From: Phycisphaerae bacterium
GTDB lineage: Bacteria; Planctomycetota; Phycisphaerae; Sedimentisphaerales; SM23-30
NCBI GenBank assembly: GCA_016342495.1
Contig: JAEIOG010000003.1
Coordinates: 1 to 64,000, forward strand
Direction: 5' to 3'
DNA length: 64,000 nucleotides
Positions 9,632 to 18,608 of this stretch are shown here, in pieces. Each line of letters begins with the position of its first letter. Within the stretch, counting starts at the first letter, position 1. The notes below the pieces were generated by a model, which saw only the letters and a list, made by a program, of their open reading frames with translations, was not told the DNA's origin and made no database searches. The translations under genes and the position numbers were made by a program.

Positions 9632-10099
9632 TTAAAATCGACCACTTTCCATATCTATTATTTTAAGTTCCCATTTTTTTATAGGGCTATTTTTCTCTAT
9701 TAAGATTGAAAGCATACTTGAATCGTTTGGTTGCACTACCCACCGATACTCTTGTTCCGATTTCACTTTCATTACCTGCCCTTTTTCATCCGTGCCAACA
9801 TATTGATAGGAAATTGATTCCCATTTATATTTGGTGTTATTTTTAATATTGTATGTATGAATAATGTTGCTATCATCTGAAGAAGTGCTTAATTTTTCAA
9901 AAGTAATTTGTTCTTTGTAGTCCGTATAGACTTTTTTATTGAACAATCCCGAAGAACCGAAAATAAAGTAAAAAACCACCAACATTGGCAAAAGGGTGGT
10001 CACCTGAGGGTCTTTATACCAGTTCTGAACTCCTTGACAATATGGACATTTACTAGCTAACTGTTCAATTTCTTTTTTGCAATGCTTACACGTTTTCAT
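9632..10099 (-). CDS. Small zinc-ribbon membrane protein
   Basis: A 155-aa protein that opens with a zinc ribbon (Cys4, Cys7, Cys18, Cys21; KTCKHCKKE and SKCPYCQG), followed by one membrane segment at about residues 36-55 and a polar C-terminal domain of about 95 residues. The domain order fits a regulatory or sensor-like membrane protein, but no function is recognised. The start is set at 10099 because GAGGAT lies about 8 nt upstream and the ribbon begins there; the reading frame is open further upstream but that stretch overlaps the preceding PTPS-like gene. It sits 25 nt behind that gene and may be cotranscribed with it. Confidence 0.7.
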   Translation of the reverse strand: MKTCKHCKKEIEQLASKCPYCQGVQNWYKDPQVTTLLPMLVVFYFIFGSSGLFNKKVYTDYKEQITFEKLSTSSDDSNIIHTYNIKNNTKYKWESISYQYVGTDEKGQVMKVKSEQEYRWVVQPNDSSMLSILIEKNSPIKKWELKIIDMESGRF

Positions 10100-10124
10100 A
10101 TTTTCATCCTCTATCTTTCTTATT

Positions 10125-10874
10125 TTATTCCCAATACTCAGCAAACGTCGTCGGAGTTTCCCAAACCTTAATCTTATGCAACTCCACACCATCGAATTTA
10201 TCTTTTAATATATTCCAGAACACCATCGACATATTTTCGACCGTTGGCCTGATAGAATCGAACTCACAATTATCGGCATTCATATTTTTATGATCGAAAG
10301 GCTCGACAATATTATCATTAACAATTTTTTCGATCTGGCTGATATTAGCGACCTGGCCAGTTGTAGGATCAGGATTACCAGCTATCGTGACTTCGACAAT
10401 ATAATTATGCCCATGGCCAGCGGGGTTGGCACATTTCCCAAACTCATCATAATTCTTCTCATCGGACCATTGTGGATTATAAAGTCTGTGAGCCACCGCT
10501 AATTCATATTTTGTCGTAACCAGAACCATATCCGGCTCCTTATAATTTATTTCCAGCTGAAAATTATCATTAATCATTAACTGAGCTTTCGTCAAGTCGC
10601 AAGCCTGGAATTTATCAGCCATCATCTTATACGCCCAGTCGAGCAAATCAGGCCAGTTCTTACAGCTATGGGCACCCTGGCTCAATATCTCACGCATCGC
10701 TTTTTTGATGTGACTGACATTAACCACCAAACCCGAACAAGCCGACGCGGCCCCTTGAAAAGTCAGCCATAGCCAAACAGTATTAGCAGAATTATCCCAG
10801 CTATAGGCCGGTCCCATCGCAATTGTACCTTGTCGGTCGATATTAAGTTGTATCCCTTTGGTTATCTTTAACAT
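10125..10874 (-). CDS. Two-domain 6-pyruvoyltetrahydropterin synthase/QueD-like protein
   Basis: The C-terminal half (about residues 115-249) is a T-fold PTPS/6-carboxytetrahydropterin synthase domain. Zinc ligands are His129 (AVAHRL), His154 and His156 (GHGH); other family residues are catalytic Cys148 (FGKCANP), Asp194-His195 (FDHKNMN) and Glu239 (WETPTTF). Family members act in queuosine or pterin synthesis from GTP-derived dihydroneopterin triphosphate. The N-terminal half (about 1-110) looks like a second, degenerate copy: NTVWLWLTFQG and SGLVVNVSHIKKAM echo the strand and helix of the C-terminal copy, but the histidines are absent. queC and queF lie elsewhere in the window (46.2-47.4 kb), which favours a queuosine role. 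The gene follows the upstream membrane protein by 12 bp. Confidence 0.85.
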   Translation of the reverse strand: MLKITKGIQLNIDRQGTIAMGPAYSWDNSANTVWLWLTFQGAASACSGLVVNVSHIKKAMREILSQGAHSCKNWPDLLDWAYKMMADKFQACDLTKAQLMINDNFQLEINYKEPDMVLVTTKYELAVAHRLYNPQWSDEKNYDEFGKCANPAGHGHNYIVEVTIAGNPDPTTGQVANISQIEKIVNDNIVEPFDHKNMNADNCEFDSIRPTVENMSMVFWNILKDKFDGVELHKIKVWETPTTFAEYWE

Positions 10875-10886
10875 CTATCACCAATT

Positions 10887-11639
10887 CTATTTTCCTAGCG
10901 GAACAAAATCAAGCTCTATACGATCAGTTAAAATTCTTATATCTTTTACCGAAAAAAAAGCATCATCAGATTTGAATCGATTATCAAAACTGAAACTTCT
11001 ATCTTTAATTATCTTAATAACATCGTCGGCCAGCTGTTCATCTGAATTTTGTAGTTTGATCCGCCTTATAGCCTCATTGATCATACTTTGGGCGACAGGC
11101 AAAGCTCCAAGCTTAAATGGCAAAATATCCAGCTTAACTTGCGAACCGCCATCAACAATCGCGGGCTTACACCCCATTGACAGCACCATTGTCTGCTCGC
11201 CAAAAAATTTATTCTCAACAGTATATTTACCCAGAAGGTAAACCGCACCATCATCAAAAACAACCTGTGGCTCTACTAAAATACTACCAAGTTCAAAATT
11301 AAAAATACTTTGCTGCACATCTGCTAAAAACTTATCATCTTTAGTATCAATCAATAATAATTCATTCAGTGCATCTTTTCCCAAAGTAAAAGTAAATGCT
11401 TTAGCGGCGCCCAACTGATTATGCATATTGGTAACAATCCGGGTCATCTTATCATTGGCAGCTTTCTGCTGAGCGGCAGTTAACTTTATCGGACTATAGC
11501 CCGCTGGCCGATGCACTATCATCATATAGCAAACAAATACCAATAACACCGACAATATCAGCGAAACTAATAAGCTTCGCAGAATACGGCGGGGCCAACT
11601 TCTTTTTTTCTTTTTGAACATAAACACTGTTTCTTGCAT
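10887..11639 (-). CDS. Single-pass membrane protein of unknown function
   Basis: The protein (250 aa) has a very basic N-terminus (FKKKKRSWPRR), one membrane helix at about residues 20-41, and an extracytoplasmic domain of about 200 residues without cysteines that could mark a known fold. I do not recognise the family; the layout resembles small membrane-anchored lipid- or polymer-handling proteins but nothing specific supports that. Two starts are possible, 11639 and the Met at residue 7 (11621); neither has a strong ribosome site. It heads a minus-strand cluster with the PTPS-like gene (12 bp) and the zinc-ribbon gene (25 bp). Confidence 0.65.
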   Translation of the reverse strand: MQETVFMFKKKKRSWPRRILRSLLVSLILSVLLVFVCYMMIVHRPAGYSPIKLTAAQQKAANDKMTRIVTNMHNQLGAAKAFTFTLGKDALNELLLIDTKDDKFLADVQQSIFNFELGSILVEPQVVFDDGAVYLLGKYTVENKFFGEQTMVLSMGCKPAIVDGGSQVKLDILPFKLGALPVAQSMINEAIRRIKLQNSDEQLADDVIKIIKDRSFSFDNRFKSDDAFFSVKDIRILTDRIELDFVPLGK

Positions 11640-11905
11640 CTGGTATTTTGATAATCTTTAATTCCAACTTCAAGTTATATCTTAAAACCGACCATAAGTC
11701 AATAATTTCAACCAGTTATGTTTATAACGATTATGCTGATTGTAGCAAATAGCTCAAAGGTATAATCGATACAATCGCTACGACCGATTTGCACCCTGTA
11801 AAAAAAATGTAAAAACAGGTAAGATTGGCTAAAGTCTGCTTAACCTGACCATATGGTTTCTGTTAGCATTGCTTATGTAAAGATACAGGAGATATTCAAA
11901 AAGCA

Positions 11906-12577
11906 ATGGCTACCACCGAAACCAATATCAATAATAGCTATCTGAAAAGCCAGACCGTTTTACAGTTAACTCAGGGCTTCAGTACCACCGAACTGGAGAA
12001 AGCTTATAAACTTGCCCAAAACCGGTTAAAACATTTAACGGCCAAAGGCCCCTTGCAATATTATCGCGATGCTCTACTAGCCGATGCCTACAATGCTTAT
12101 CGTCAGCTCAAGGGCTTTATGATGCCCGAAGCTGATAATACTATTTCAAAACCCATCAGCAAATCAATCGTCGCACGCCATGCGGCAACTCTTGAAATTA
12201 ATAAAATAAAAAACACTGGGGCTGACTCTGTCCTAAGGAGGCAACAGGCAACCCCTATCATTGATCATCCCGGCAGAAAAGCAAAAGCAGAAGATGCTTT
12301 CTGCCGGGATGTGATCCACAGACTTGAAGGCGATCTGATTCGATTCGATAGTCGACGCCAATTATTACAAATAGCTGACCAGCTCGAAATCGGAACCTTT
12401 AGGGCAAACTTCCTCATGGCTCAAATCGTCGAAGCAGTGAGAACTAATAAATTGTATATAACAGCAAAACACAAACAAGCGATAAAACATAAATTATATA
12501 AATGGCTTATTGTCGGTACTACTGTGCTGTCTGCTCTGGCAGGCGAACTGTGGCTCATAAACCACCTGCGAAAATAA
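11906..12577 (+). CDS. Tail-anchored protein with degenerate J-domain-like N-terminus
   Basis: A 223-aa protein. Residues 18-70 have the helix pattern of a J domain (LQLTQGFSTTELEKAYKLAQ followed by AYNAYRQL), but the HPD signature that stimulates DnaK is missing; the loop reads LKHLTAKGP. The middle is charged and helical. A single hydrophobic segment at about 200-217 near the C-terminus, followed by NHLRK, suggests tail anchoring with the bulk in the cytoplasm. AGGAGA lies about 14 nt upstream, slightly long. The J-like assignment is a pattern impression, not proven. It stands alone, converging on the sulfatase gene with a shared terminator. Confidence 0.6.
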   Translation: MATTETNINNSYLKSQTVLQLTQGFSTTELEKAYKLAQNRLKHLTAKGPLQYYRDALLADAYNAYRQLKGFMMPEADNTISKPISKSIVARHAATLEINKIKNTGADSVLRRQQATPIIDHPGRKAKAEDAFCRDVIHRLEGDLIRFDSRRQLLQIADQLEIGTFRANFLMAQIVEAVRTNKLYITAKHKQAIKHKLYKWLIVGTTVLSALAGELWLINHLRK

Positions 12578-12584
12578 GCATAAA

Positions 12585-12608
12585 AAAAGCTGGCGATAAC
12601 CAGCTTTT
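12585..12608. terminator. Bidirectional terminator between convergent genes
   Basis: AAAAGCTGG (12585-12593) and CCAGCTTTT (12600-12608) form a 9-bp stem with A/T runs on both sides, suitable for both converging transcripts. Confidence 0.8.
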
Positions 12609-12631
12609 CTCTGTTAGACAGAAATTTTATT

Positions 12632-14218
12632 TTATTGTTTCACATTCGGCTTCCTGCGATTCAAATTTTCCGGAACATTATACTGTTTCTTCAATCGAGC
12701 CAACTCCACTAACAGCATATTTCGAATCGGGACATATGCTTTTTCATTATAAACACTTTTCATTTCCTTTGGATCTTTTTCCAGATCAAAAAGTTCCCAC
12801 TGATTAGTATCATAGAAACTAATCAGTTTATAACGATCGGTGCGAACACCTTCGTGAGCGGGGACGTGATGTTCACCACGCTCATAATAATGATAGTATA
12901 AACCCTTACGCCAGTCTTTTGGCGCTTTGCCATCGAGAATAGGGCGCAGGCTGACACCTTGAATCTCATCTGGTATCTCAGCACCTGCTGCATCAAGGAA
13001 AGTCGGGGCAAAATCAATATTTTGTGCCAGAGAACTGATAGTCTTGCCAGCTTTGGTAACGCCAGGCCATTGGATAAGGAAAGGCATACGGAAAGACTCT
13101 TCGTACATCCAGCGTTTGTCATACCAGCCGTGATCACCGACATAAAAACCCTGGTCGGAACTGTAAATCACAATAGTATTATCTGCCAAATCATTTTCTT
13201 CGAGATAATCCAAAACGCGACCGACATTCTCATCAACCGCTTTGATCGTTCGCAGATAGTCTTTGGCATAACGCTGATATTTCCAGCGAACCAGGTCCTT
13301 GCCCTTAAGTTTGCCAGATTCATAGTCAGCCATAAACTTCTCATTTTTCGGACCATATGCCGCCCGCCACTGTTTGAGTTGGTCAGGAGTCATGCGGCTA
13401 AGTTCACCATTGCCAAAATTACGGCCCAGAGCATCTTTGATCTTACAGCCTTCGACCTTAAGGTCATAGCCATAAACCATATGATTTTCGATACTCATCT
13501 CATTATCTTTAAGAGCATCAATACGACCACTATAGTCATCAAAAAGATTGTCCGGCTCAGGAATATCGATATCGTCATAAAGGTGAAGATGCCTGATCGC
13601 CGGTGCCCAGGTTCGATGCGGAGCTTTATGCTGGCACATCAGCATAAAAGGTTTATTTTTGTCTCGTTTATCCATCCATTGCAAAGCAAAATCAGTAGTA
13701 ATATCAGTAGCATAACCTTCGTAACGCTTCTGGCCCTCGGCACTTATGAAATCAGGACTATAATAACATCCCTGCCCTGGCAGGATTTGCCAATAGTCAA
13801 AGCCGGTCGGGTCACTTCTAAGATGCCATTTTCCTATCAGAGCGGTCTGATACCCGGCTTTTTGCATCAGTTTAGGCATTGTTACCTGCTCACCATCAAA
13901 GACAACTCCATTTGTCATCTGACCATTGACGTGGCTATGTTTGCCAGTTAAAATAGCCGCTCTACTAGGAGCACATATTGAATTACAGCAGAAAAACCGA
14001 TCCAATGCAACCCCGTTTTTCGCAATCCGATCGATATTAGGAGTAGTGTTAACCTTTGACCCGTAAGCACTTATGGTCTGAACAGCATGGTCATCGCTAA
14101 AAATAAAAACGATATTGGGCTTTTTCTTACTAACAGCTTTGCCCAATGCTGCACAGCCACCTAAAGACATAGCCGCCATTGAGGCGGAACTAATTTTCAA
14201 AAATTGACGACGATCCAT
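12632..14218 (-). CDS. Sulfatase, TAT-type lipoprotein
   Basis: A type I (formylglycine) sulfatase of 528 aa that removes sulfate esters, probably from a sulfated polysaccharide. The maturation motif is CAPSRAAILTG with Cys82 as the residue converted to formylglycine. Calcium ligands Asp42 and Asp43 lie in FIFSDDHAV, and a later SSDQGFYVGDHGWYDKR is typical of the family. The N-terminus DRRQFLK followed by a hydrophobic stretch and GGC (Cys22) indicates TAT export and lipidation. A Cys-type motif requires a sulfatase-maturing enzyme; none is in this window. AGGAG lies 10 nt upstream. Substrate cannot be assigned; similarity is to the arylsulfatase/GlcNAc-6-sulfatase part of the family. Confidence 0.93.
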   Translation of the reverse strand: MDRRQFLKISSASMAAMSLGGCAALGKAVSKKKPNIVFIFSDDHAVQTISAYGSKVNTTPNIDRIAKNGVALDRFFCCNSICAPSRAAILTGKHSHVNGQMTNGVVFDGEQVTMPKLMQKAGYQTALIGKWHLRSDPTGFDYWQILPGQGCYYSPDFISAEGQKRYEGYATDITTDFALQWMDKRDKNKPFMLMCQHKAPHRTWAPAIRHLHLYDDIDIPEPDNLFDDYSGRIDALKDNEMSIENHMVYGYDLKVEGCKIKDALGRNFGNGELSRMTPDQLKQWRAAYGPKNEKFMADYESGKLKGKDLVRWKYQRYAKDYLRTIKAVDENVGRVLDYLEENDLADNTIVIYSSDQGFYVGDHGWYDKRWMYEESFRMPFLIQWPGVTKAGKTISSLAQNIDFAPTFLDAAGAEIPDEIQGVSLRPILDGKAPKDWRKGLYYHYYERGEHHVPAHEGVRTDRYKLISFYDTNQWELFDLEKDPKEMKSVYNEKAYVPIRNMLLVELARLKKQYNVPENLNRRKPNVKQ

Positions 14219-14317
14219 ATTATTAAAACTCCTAAATTGGGGAAAAAGTATTCAATATATAATGCCACAAATATCAAAACTGTAGCAATATTTTTCTATT
14301 AATTAATGGCTTTTTTA

Positions 14318-14767
14318 TTATTCCGTCTTTTGCATCTGAATATTGGGCCAATTCCAACGGTTTTCCTCAGGATCAAAATTAAGTGCAGGCCAGATATTAT
14401 GATAATGATCGGCTGACATTACCATATCGCCATAGGGGAAAATAATACGCACAGGCCGATACCTCTGGGCATCAATTCTGATAGCAGATGTATTTGCAAA
14501 CGCTGATTTTGTGGCACCAACTACTATACTACGGCGAAATTCTTTCTTTGGCCCAAAGCTAAAAGTTCCATCCTTACCAGTTCTGGTATGCCCACTAGAT
14601 CTATCAGAATAACTAATCCACACATAAGCATCACTAATGGGTTGACCACTTTGTATATCAACCACTCTGCCAGAAACCTGGCCACAAATCTTGTGAAAAT
14701 GAGGAAAAGGTACAGCACAACCTGAAAACAGCAAAACCATTGTAATTAAAACAAAAAGTTGTCTCAT
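14318..14767 (-). CDS. Lipoprotein with carboxypeptidase-regulatory-like domain
   Basis: A 149-aa lipoprotein (lipobox FSGC, Cys17). Residues 30-85 match the carboxypeptidase-regulatory-like beta-sandwich: GQVSGRVVDIQSGQPISDAY, then DGTFSFG. Such domains are common in exported Planctomycetota and Bacteroidota proteins and are usually binding or structural. AAGGA lies 8 nt upstream of the ATG. It lies between the sulfatase and the sigma-FecR gene in the same orientation, but gaps of 99 and 231 nt make a single operon uncertain. Confidence 0.75.
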   Translation of the reverse strand: MRQLFVLITMVLLFSGCAVPFPHFHKICGQVSGRVVDIQSGQPISDAYVWISYSDRSSGHTRTGKDGTFSFGPKKEFRRSIVVGATKSAFANTSAIRIDAQRYRPVRIIFPYGDMVMSADHYHNIWPALNFDPEENRWNWPNIQMQKTE

Positions 14768-14944
14768 GAAATTATCCTTTCATAAATAACTTAATTCACA
14801 ATCCTCATAAAAAAAGTGATTTACTTGTACTTTTCATAACAAAACAGTATGTATTACACTTTTATAAGTTCTGTTCATCAATAATAGTTGCAAAATTCAA
14901 TGCAAACCATAATGCCCACATTAACGTCAACTATTAATAAGATA

Positions 14945-14971
14945 AAACCCCTGACTTAGCCAGAGGTTTTG
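14945..14971 (-). terminator. Probable terminator after the sigma-FecR gene
   Basis: AAAACCCCTG and CAGAGGTTTT pair with one mismatch around a 7-nt loop, just past the stop codon on the minus strand. The T-run is part of the stem end, so it is a modest terminator. Confidence 0.55.
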
Positions 14972-14998
14972 AGGAAGAAAATTCTTGTTTTTAAATTT

Positions 14999-17131
14999 CT
15001 ATTCTAATATCAAGCTGGGTTCAGTAAACATCGACCAGTCACAGCCATTGCCATTGCCGCCATCGGTTGCTACTAAAGTCAAAAATCTGGCGCCTTTAGC
15101 CAATTCAATATCAACCGTCTCGCTACCATCTTTATCGGTCATGCCCGGTCTGCAAAACTTCAGCTCTCCATCTACCAGCACCCAGAAGTCCGCCGGATAT
15201 CCAAACTTAACTTTTTGGGCACGCAAGCCGATGCCAAGTTTACTACTAAACCTGACAATATCCTTGTTGGCTAACTTGCGAATCGCGTCGAGATCAAAAG
15301 TCACACCCAGATTTGCATGCATCATTATGCAGGACTGAACAACTTCTTTTCTTTCTTTACCGGGCAAAATGACACGGGTAACTTTTCCTTCGGTACTCAT
15401 AGCCATCAGATTACAATTGCTCATTTCACTCCAGTACATCCCTTGGGTATCCGGGCAATTTGCAAAAATTAATCCTGTTGAGGATATTTTTGTTTGACCT
15501 TCCCCCCCATCAGGAACAAAAATACAATCAACATAAGGATTATCTTTTACCTGGGACAAATGATTGGGAAGATAACGATTGCCATAACGCATCTCGACTG
15601 TGTACTCACCTTTTACCGGGCTGATCCATCTTTCCGGAGCGGCATCGCCGAGCCCATTACCACCAGCAAAAATATCCGCCAAATCCAGCCGTTTGCCCGG
15701 AATTGCGACCAACCGGTCACGAATATCAAAATCATAGCGGCGATATTGACAATCTATCTCTGCAACCTTGCCATCAATAGCAACATTCATCGCCTGATCA
15801 GTCGTTAACATTTCAGGTTTATTTTTTGTCCCTGCTGACTGCACCGAAACTCTACCTTCTAATACATGCGTCGAAGTTTTTCCGTCAGCATTGGCTGTAA
15901 CACCAAAACGCGTACCATAATCAACAATCTCAGTGGTCTTGCTTCGAAGCTTAAAGCCATAAGCCGCTGGCGGGCAATTTACCGCCACTGAACCATCTAT
16001 CAAAAATACTTCACTTTCATTTATCAGCTCCAACTGAGCCGGAGCCTCAACTGTAATTTCCGCTCCGCAAACCATACGCAAGCGGGCATAACCTTCGCTC
16101 ATTCGATAAATGCCTTTGTGTAATGGTTGACCTGCATTAATCGCTGTCTCATGGTCGCCATCAACTAAAAGCCATTGACAATTATCCTGATCGACCAATT
16201 GAGCCAGAGGTTTTTCATTTGACTGCTTATTCAAAACCATAAAACTCAAAATAATCGCGAACATTGCCACAGCCGCAACGGACCATCGCATTAAGCTATA
16301 AAAACTAATTTGCCCCCCCTGACAATCACATTGAAGCTGCTCTATTGAATATCGATTGATTATCGTATCCATCGAAACATCACTATAGCTATCCAAACCA
16401 ATACATATCGCAATCATTTCACAATAAAACTGCAGCTTAACCGGATCACTTCCCAATTCATTCTGAAAAACATCAAATTTCTCTTTTGATACTCGCCCTT
16501 CCAGGCACTCCAGCAATGTCTCCCATAAGTCAAGCGACTGGTCCAAAGGCAAAAACTCGACAGAAGCACCAGCAAAATCAATATCATACTCACCAGTATC
16601 AGAACTTTTGTTGCCATACAGTTTCTTTAATGCCCTCTGCACACAACGCTGCAATTGAGTATGAATGCGGGACATATCTTTGTATATGCTATGGATACTT
16701 CGATTAACCGCTTTGGAAATTTCCTCTGCCTTAATTTTTTCCTCATAACGCAAACGCAAAATTTCACGGTCACGCTGTTCGAGCTTACGCCGACATCCCT
16801 GCAAAATTTCCAAACGCCAATCCAGTTCATCATTCATCATTACGGCCTGGTCAACCAATGCTTCCAGTAATGACTCATCGAAATTCATTGGCGCATGATA
16901 TTTCTTCTTGCGGAAATTCATGATCTTATTACGAGCTATCTGAATACCCCAGGCCGCAAAGTGCGTGCCGGGTTCATAATGCTCAAATTTATTCCACATT
17001 ACCGAAATAGTATCCTGGAGAATATCTTCGGCATCAGAAAAATTTGGTACCAACATCAATATAAATGTCTGGATACGCTTCTGATTTTCCATCAGCAATC
17101 GCAAAAACTGCTCTGTATGTGATTTATCCAT
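14999..17131 (-). CDS. ECF sigma factor fused to transmembrane FecR and NPCBM-like domains
   Basis: One uninterrupted frame encodes three modules (numbering from the TTG at 17146; 715 aa). Residues 6-178 are a complete ECF sigma-70 factor: region 2 (SDAEDILQDTISVMWNKFE, then AAWGIQIARNKIMNFRKKK) and region 4 (LRLRYEEKIKAEEIS to IYKDMSRI). Residues 195-260 resemble the cytoplasmic helical part of planctomycete FecR proteins. A membrane helix spans about 284-304. Residues 350-460 are a FecR-type domain (GAEITVEAPAQLEL, VDYGTRFGV, VLEGRVSV). Residues 610-715 match an NPCBM-type carbohydrate-binding domain (DFWVLVDGELKF, LTLVATDGGNGNGCDWSMF). Known relatives usually split sigma and FecR into two genes. 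The ATG at 17131 has GGAAG about 8 nt upstream; the TTG at 17146 has AGAGG and is also possible. Promoter release by proteolysis is inference. Confidence 0.85.
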   Translation of the reverse strand: MDKSHTEQFLRLLMENQKRIQTFILMLVPNFSDAEDILQDTISVMWNKFEHYEPGTHFAAWGIQIARNKIMNFRKKKYHAPMNFDESLLEALVDQAVMMNDELDWRLEILQGCRRKLEQRDREILRLRYEEKIKAEEISKAVNRSIHSIYKDMSRIHTQLQRCVQRALKKLYGNKSSDTGEYDIDFAGASVEFLPLDQSLDLWETLLECLEGRVSKEKFDVFQNELGSDPVKLQFYCEMIAICIGLDSYSDVSMDTIINRYSIEQLQCDCQGGQISFYSLMRWSVAAVAMFAIILSFMVLNKQSNEKPLAQLVDQDNCQWLLVDGDHETAINAGQPLHKGIYRMSEGYARLRMVCGAEITVEAPAQLELINESEVFLIDGSVAVNCPPAAYGFKLRSKTTEIVDYGTRFGVTANADGKTSTHVLEGRVSVQSAGTKNKPEMLTTDQAMNVAIDGKVAEIDCQYRRYDFDIRDRLVAIPGKRLDLADIFAGGNGLGDAAPERWISPVKGEYTVEMRYGNRYLPNHLSQVKDNPYVDCIFVPDGGEGQTKISSTGLIFANCPDTQGMYWSEMSNCNLMAMSTEGKVTRVILPGKERKEVVQSCIMMHANLGVTFDLDAIRKLANKDIVRFSSKLGIGLRAQKVKFGYPADFWVLVDGELKFCRPGMTDKDGSETVDIELAKGARFLTLVATDGGNGNGCDWSMFTEPSLILE

Positions 17132-17293
17132 TTTATCATCTTCCAATGTAGCACCTCTTCAAAATATGCTCAAAATATCAAATAAAGATCCAATAATAGC
17201 CTTTTAAGCCATTATTTCCTCTGCTATAAGCTATATTTCCGCACCAGGAAAATTTAGCATATTTTAAATAGGTGTAATGTGACACCGCAACTT

Positions 17294-18478
17294 TCAATTT
17301 ATTTTTATTTCTTTCGACACCATTTCCGCACCGGCCAGAATAATCTTTACATTCAGCTTTGTTTCGCTGACATCCACCACTGTTACCGTACATCTTTCCA
17401 TACTCGGTGCCCCGCCAATCGCTACCGGAGCGGCATTGCCCACACTGTTTGCTTCCACATAATCAGGACGATGGGTATGGCCAGCTAAATATAAATCAAT
17501 TCCCAAATCATCTAACATAGTCCCCCATTTAACCACTCCATCTTTACAGGTGTTGGCATCGCCATTGGCATATAGTGGTATGTGACTTACGAAAATCTTA
17601 ACTTTGGCATCCTTAACTTCTGTTTTTTTAACCTCGCTGGTAAGCCAGTACATTTGTTCGGTTCGATAATTATCAAAATCTACCAAACCGGAATATGCCC
17701 AATGGTCGTCGGCTTTATCTTCGCCGCCATCCATCACCAGAAAACTCGCTGGGCCATGTGTGAAACTATAATAATATTTTCCCTCTGGCCTGAGATAATC
17801 TTTGATGTTGCGAGCATAGCCACCACGAGTTTCATGATTTCCACGAGCATAAACAATTGGTATCGAACCAGCGAAACTGCTGCACGCTTGCAAAAAACCA
17901 ATCACAGCGACATCGCTTTGCGGATCTTGAATTATGTCACCATTGAAAACCACAAAATCATAATTAATATCTTTTACAAAATTCAAATTATGATCAATCA
18001 AATTCCACCGTCCGTGTAAATCATTCAGCATTACAAAAGAATATTTTTTCTTGTCCGGCGATAAAGTCGTAAATTGATTTTCCTTAGTTATGATTGTTTT
18101 GCCGAAAGTAACCTTATAAGGCTCGAACTTCTGAATTTCTTTGGTCACTACCCGATATGAATATTTTGTGCCGGGTTTAAGATTTTTCAATATCACACTA
18201 TGCAAACTCTTATTAGCATCGACCAAACCATCACTGCTACTAAAAGCCTTCTGGTCCAACTTGCCATCAATACCATATTCTACCCAGCCTGATGAAGCAG
18301 ATTCTGTCATCCAGACAACAGTCATCGTATCTGTCTCAGGAGAAATCAAAACCGGGTCAATCTTTAACACCCCTGTCTCAATTTCCATTGGCTTATCCTG
18401 AGCCGTCAGAACTTCATTAAAAGCAAGTGTTGCACCCATGGCAAGGGTCGACAATTTAATAAATTCACGTCTTTGCAT
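17294..18478 (-). CDS. TAT-exported metallophosphoesterase with purple-acid-phosphatase-like N-domain
   Basis: A 394-aa calcineurin-like phosphoesterase. The N-terminus QRREFIKLSTLAMGATLAF is a TAT signal. Residues 38-120 form a fibronectin-III-like domain as in purple acid phosphatases (MTVVWMTES, GTKYSYRV). The metal-binding motifs follow in order: NDLHG, NGDIIQD, RGNHETRGG, SHIPLY and AGHTHRPD. The enzyme would hydrolyse phosphomonoesters or diesters outside the cytoplasm; substrate is unknown. ACAGGAGA lies a few nt before the ATG. The sigma-FecR gene follows in the same direction after about 160 nt, so coregulation is possible but not shown. Confidence 0.9.
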   Translation of the reverse strand: MQRREFIKLSTLAMGATLAFNEVLTAQDKPMEIETGVLKIDPVLISPETDTMTVVWMTESASSGWVEYGIDGKLDQKAFSSSDGLVDANKSLHSVILKNLKPGTKYSYRVVTKEIQKFEPYKVTFGKTIITKENQFTTLSPDKKKYSFVMLNDLHGRWNLIDHNLNFVKDINYDFVVFNGDIIQDPQSDVAVIGFLQACSSFAGSIPIVYARGNHETRGGYARNIKDYLRPEGKYYYSFTHGPASFLVMDGGEDKADDHWAYSGLVDFDNYRTEQMYWLTSEVKKTEVKDAKVKIFVSHIPLYANGDANTCKDGVVKWGTMLDDLGIDLYLAGHTHRPDYVEANSVGNAAPVAIGGAPSMERCTVTVVDVSETKLNVKIILAGAEMVSKEIKIN

Positions 18479-18608
18479 AATATTCTCCTGTTTTCTCTTT
18501 TATATTTCTCTTAGGGGCCAATGAATGATAACACCACAAAAACCAGATTGTCAACCTTTATTTTACCCAATCAAATCCATACAATCCGCTAAAAGCTGTA
18601 TCATGTTC

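Noticed and set aside
10100..10192. Extended N-terminus of the zinc-ribbon protein
   Set aside because: This stretch overlaps the end of the PTPS-like gene; the ATG at 10099 has a ribosome site and starts the zinc ribbon.
12959..13951. 330-codon open frame on the plus strand, opposite the sulfatase gene
   Set aside because: It lies entirely antisense to a clear sulfatase with all family motifs; the translation shows no signal, motif or domain and no ribosome site is evident.
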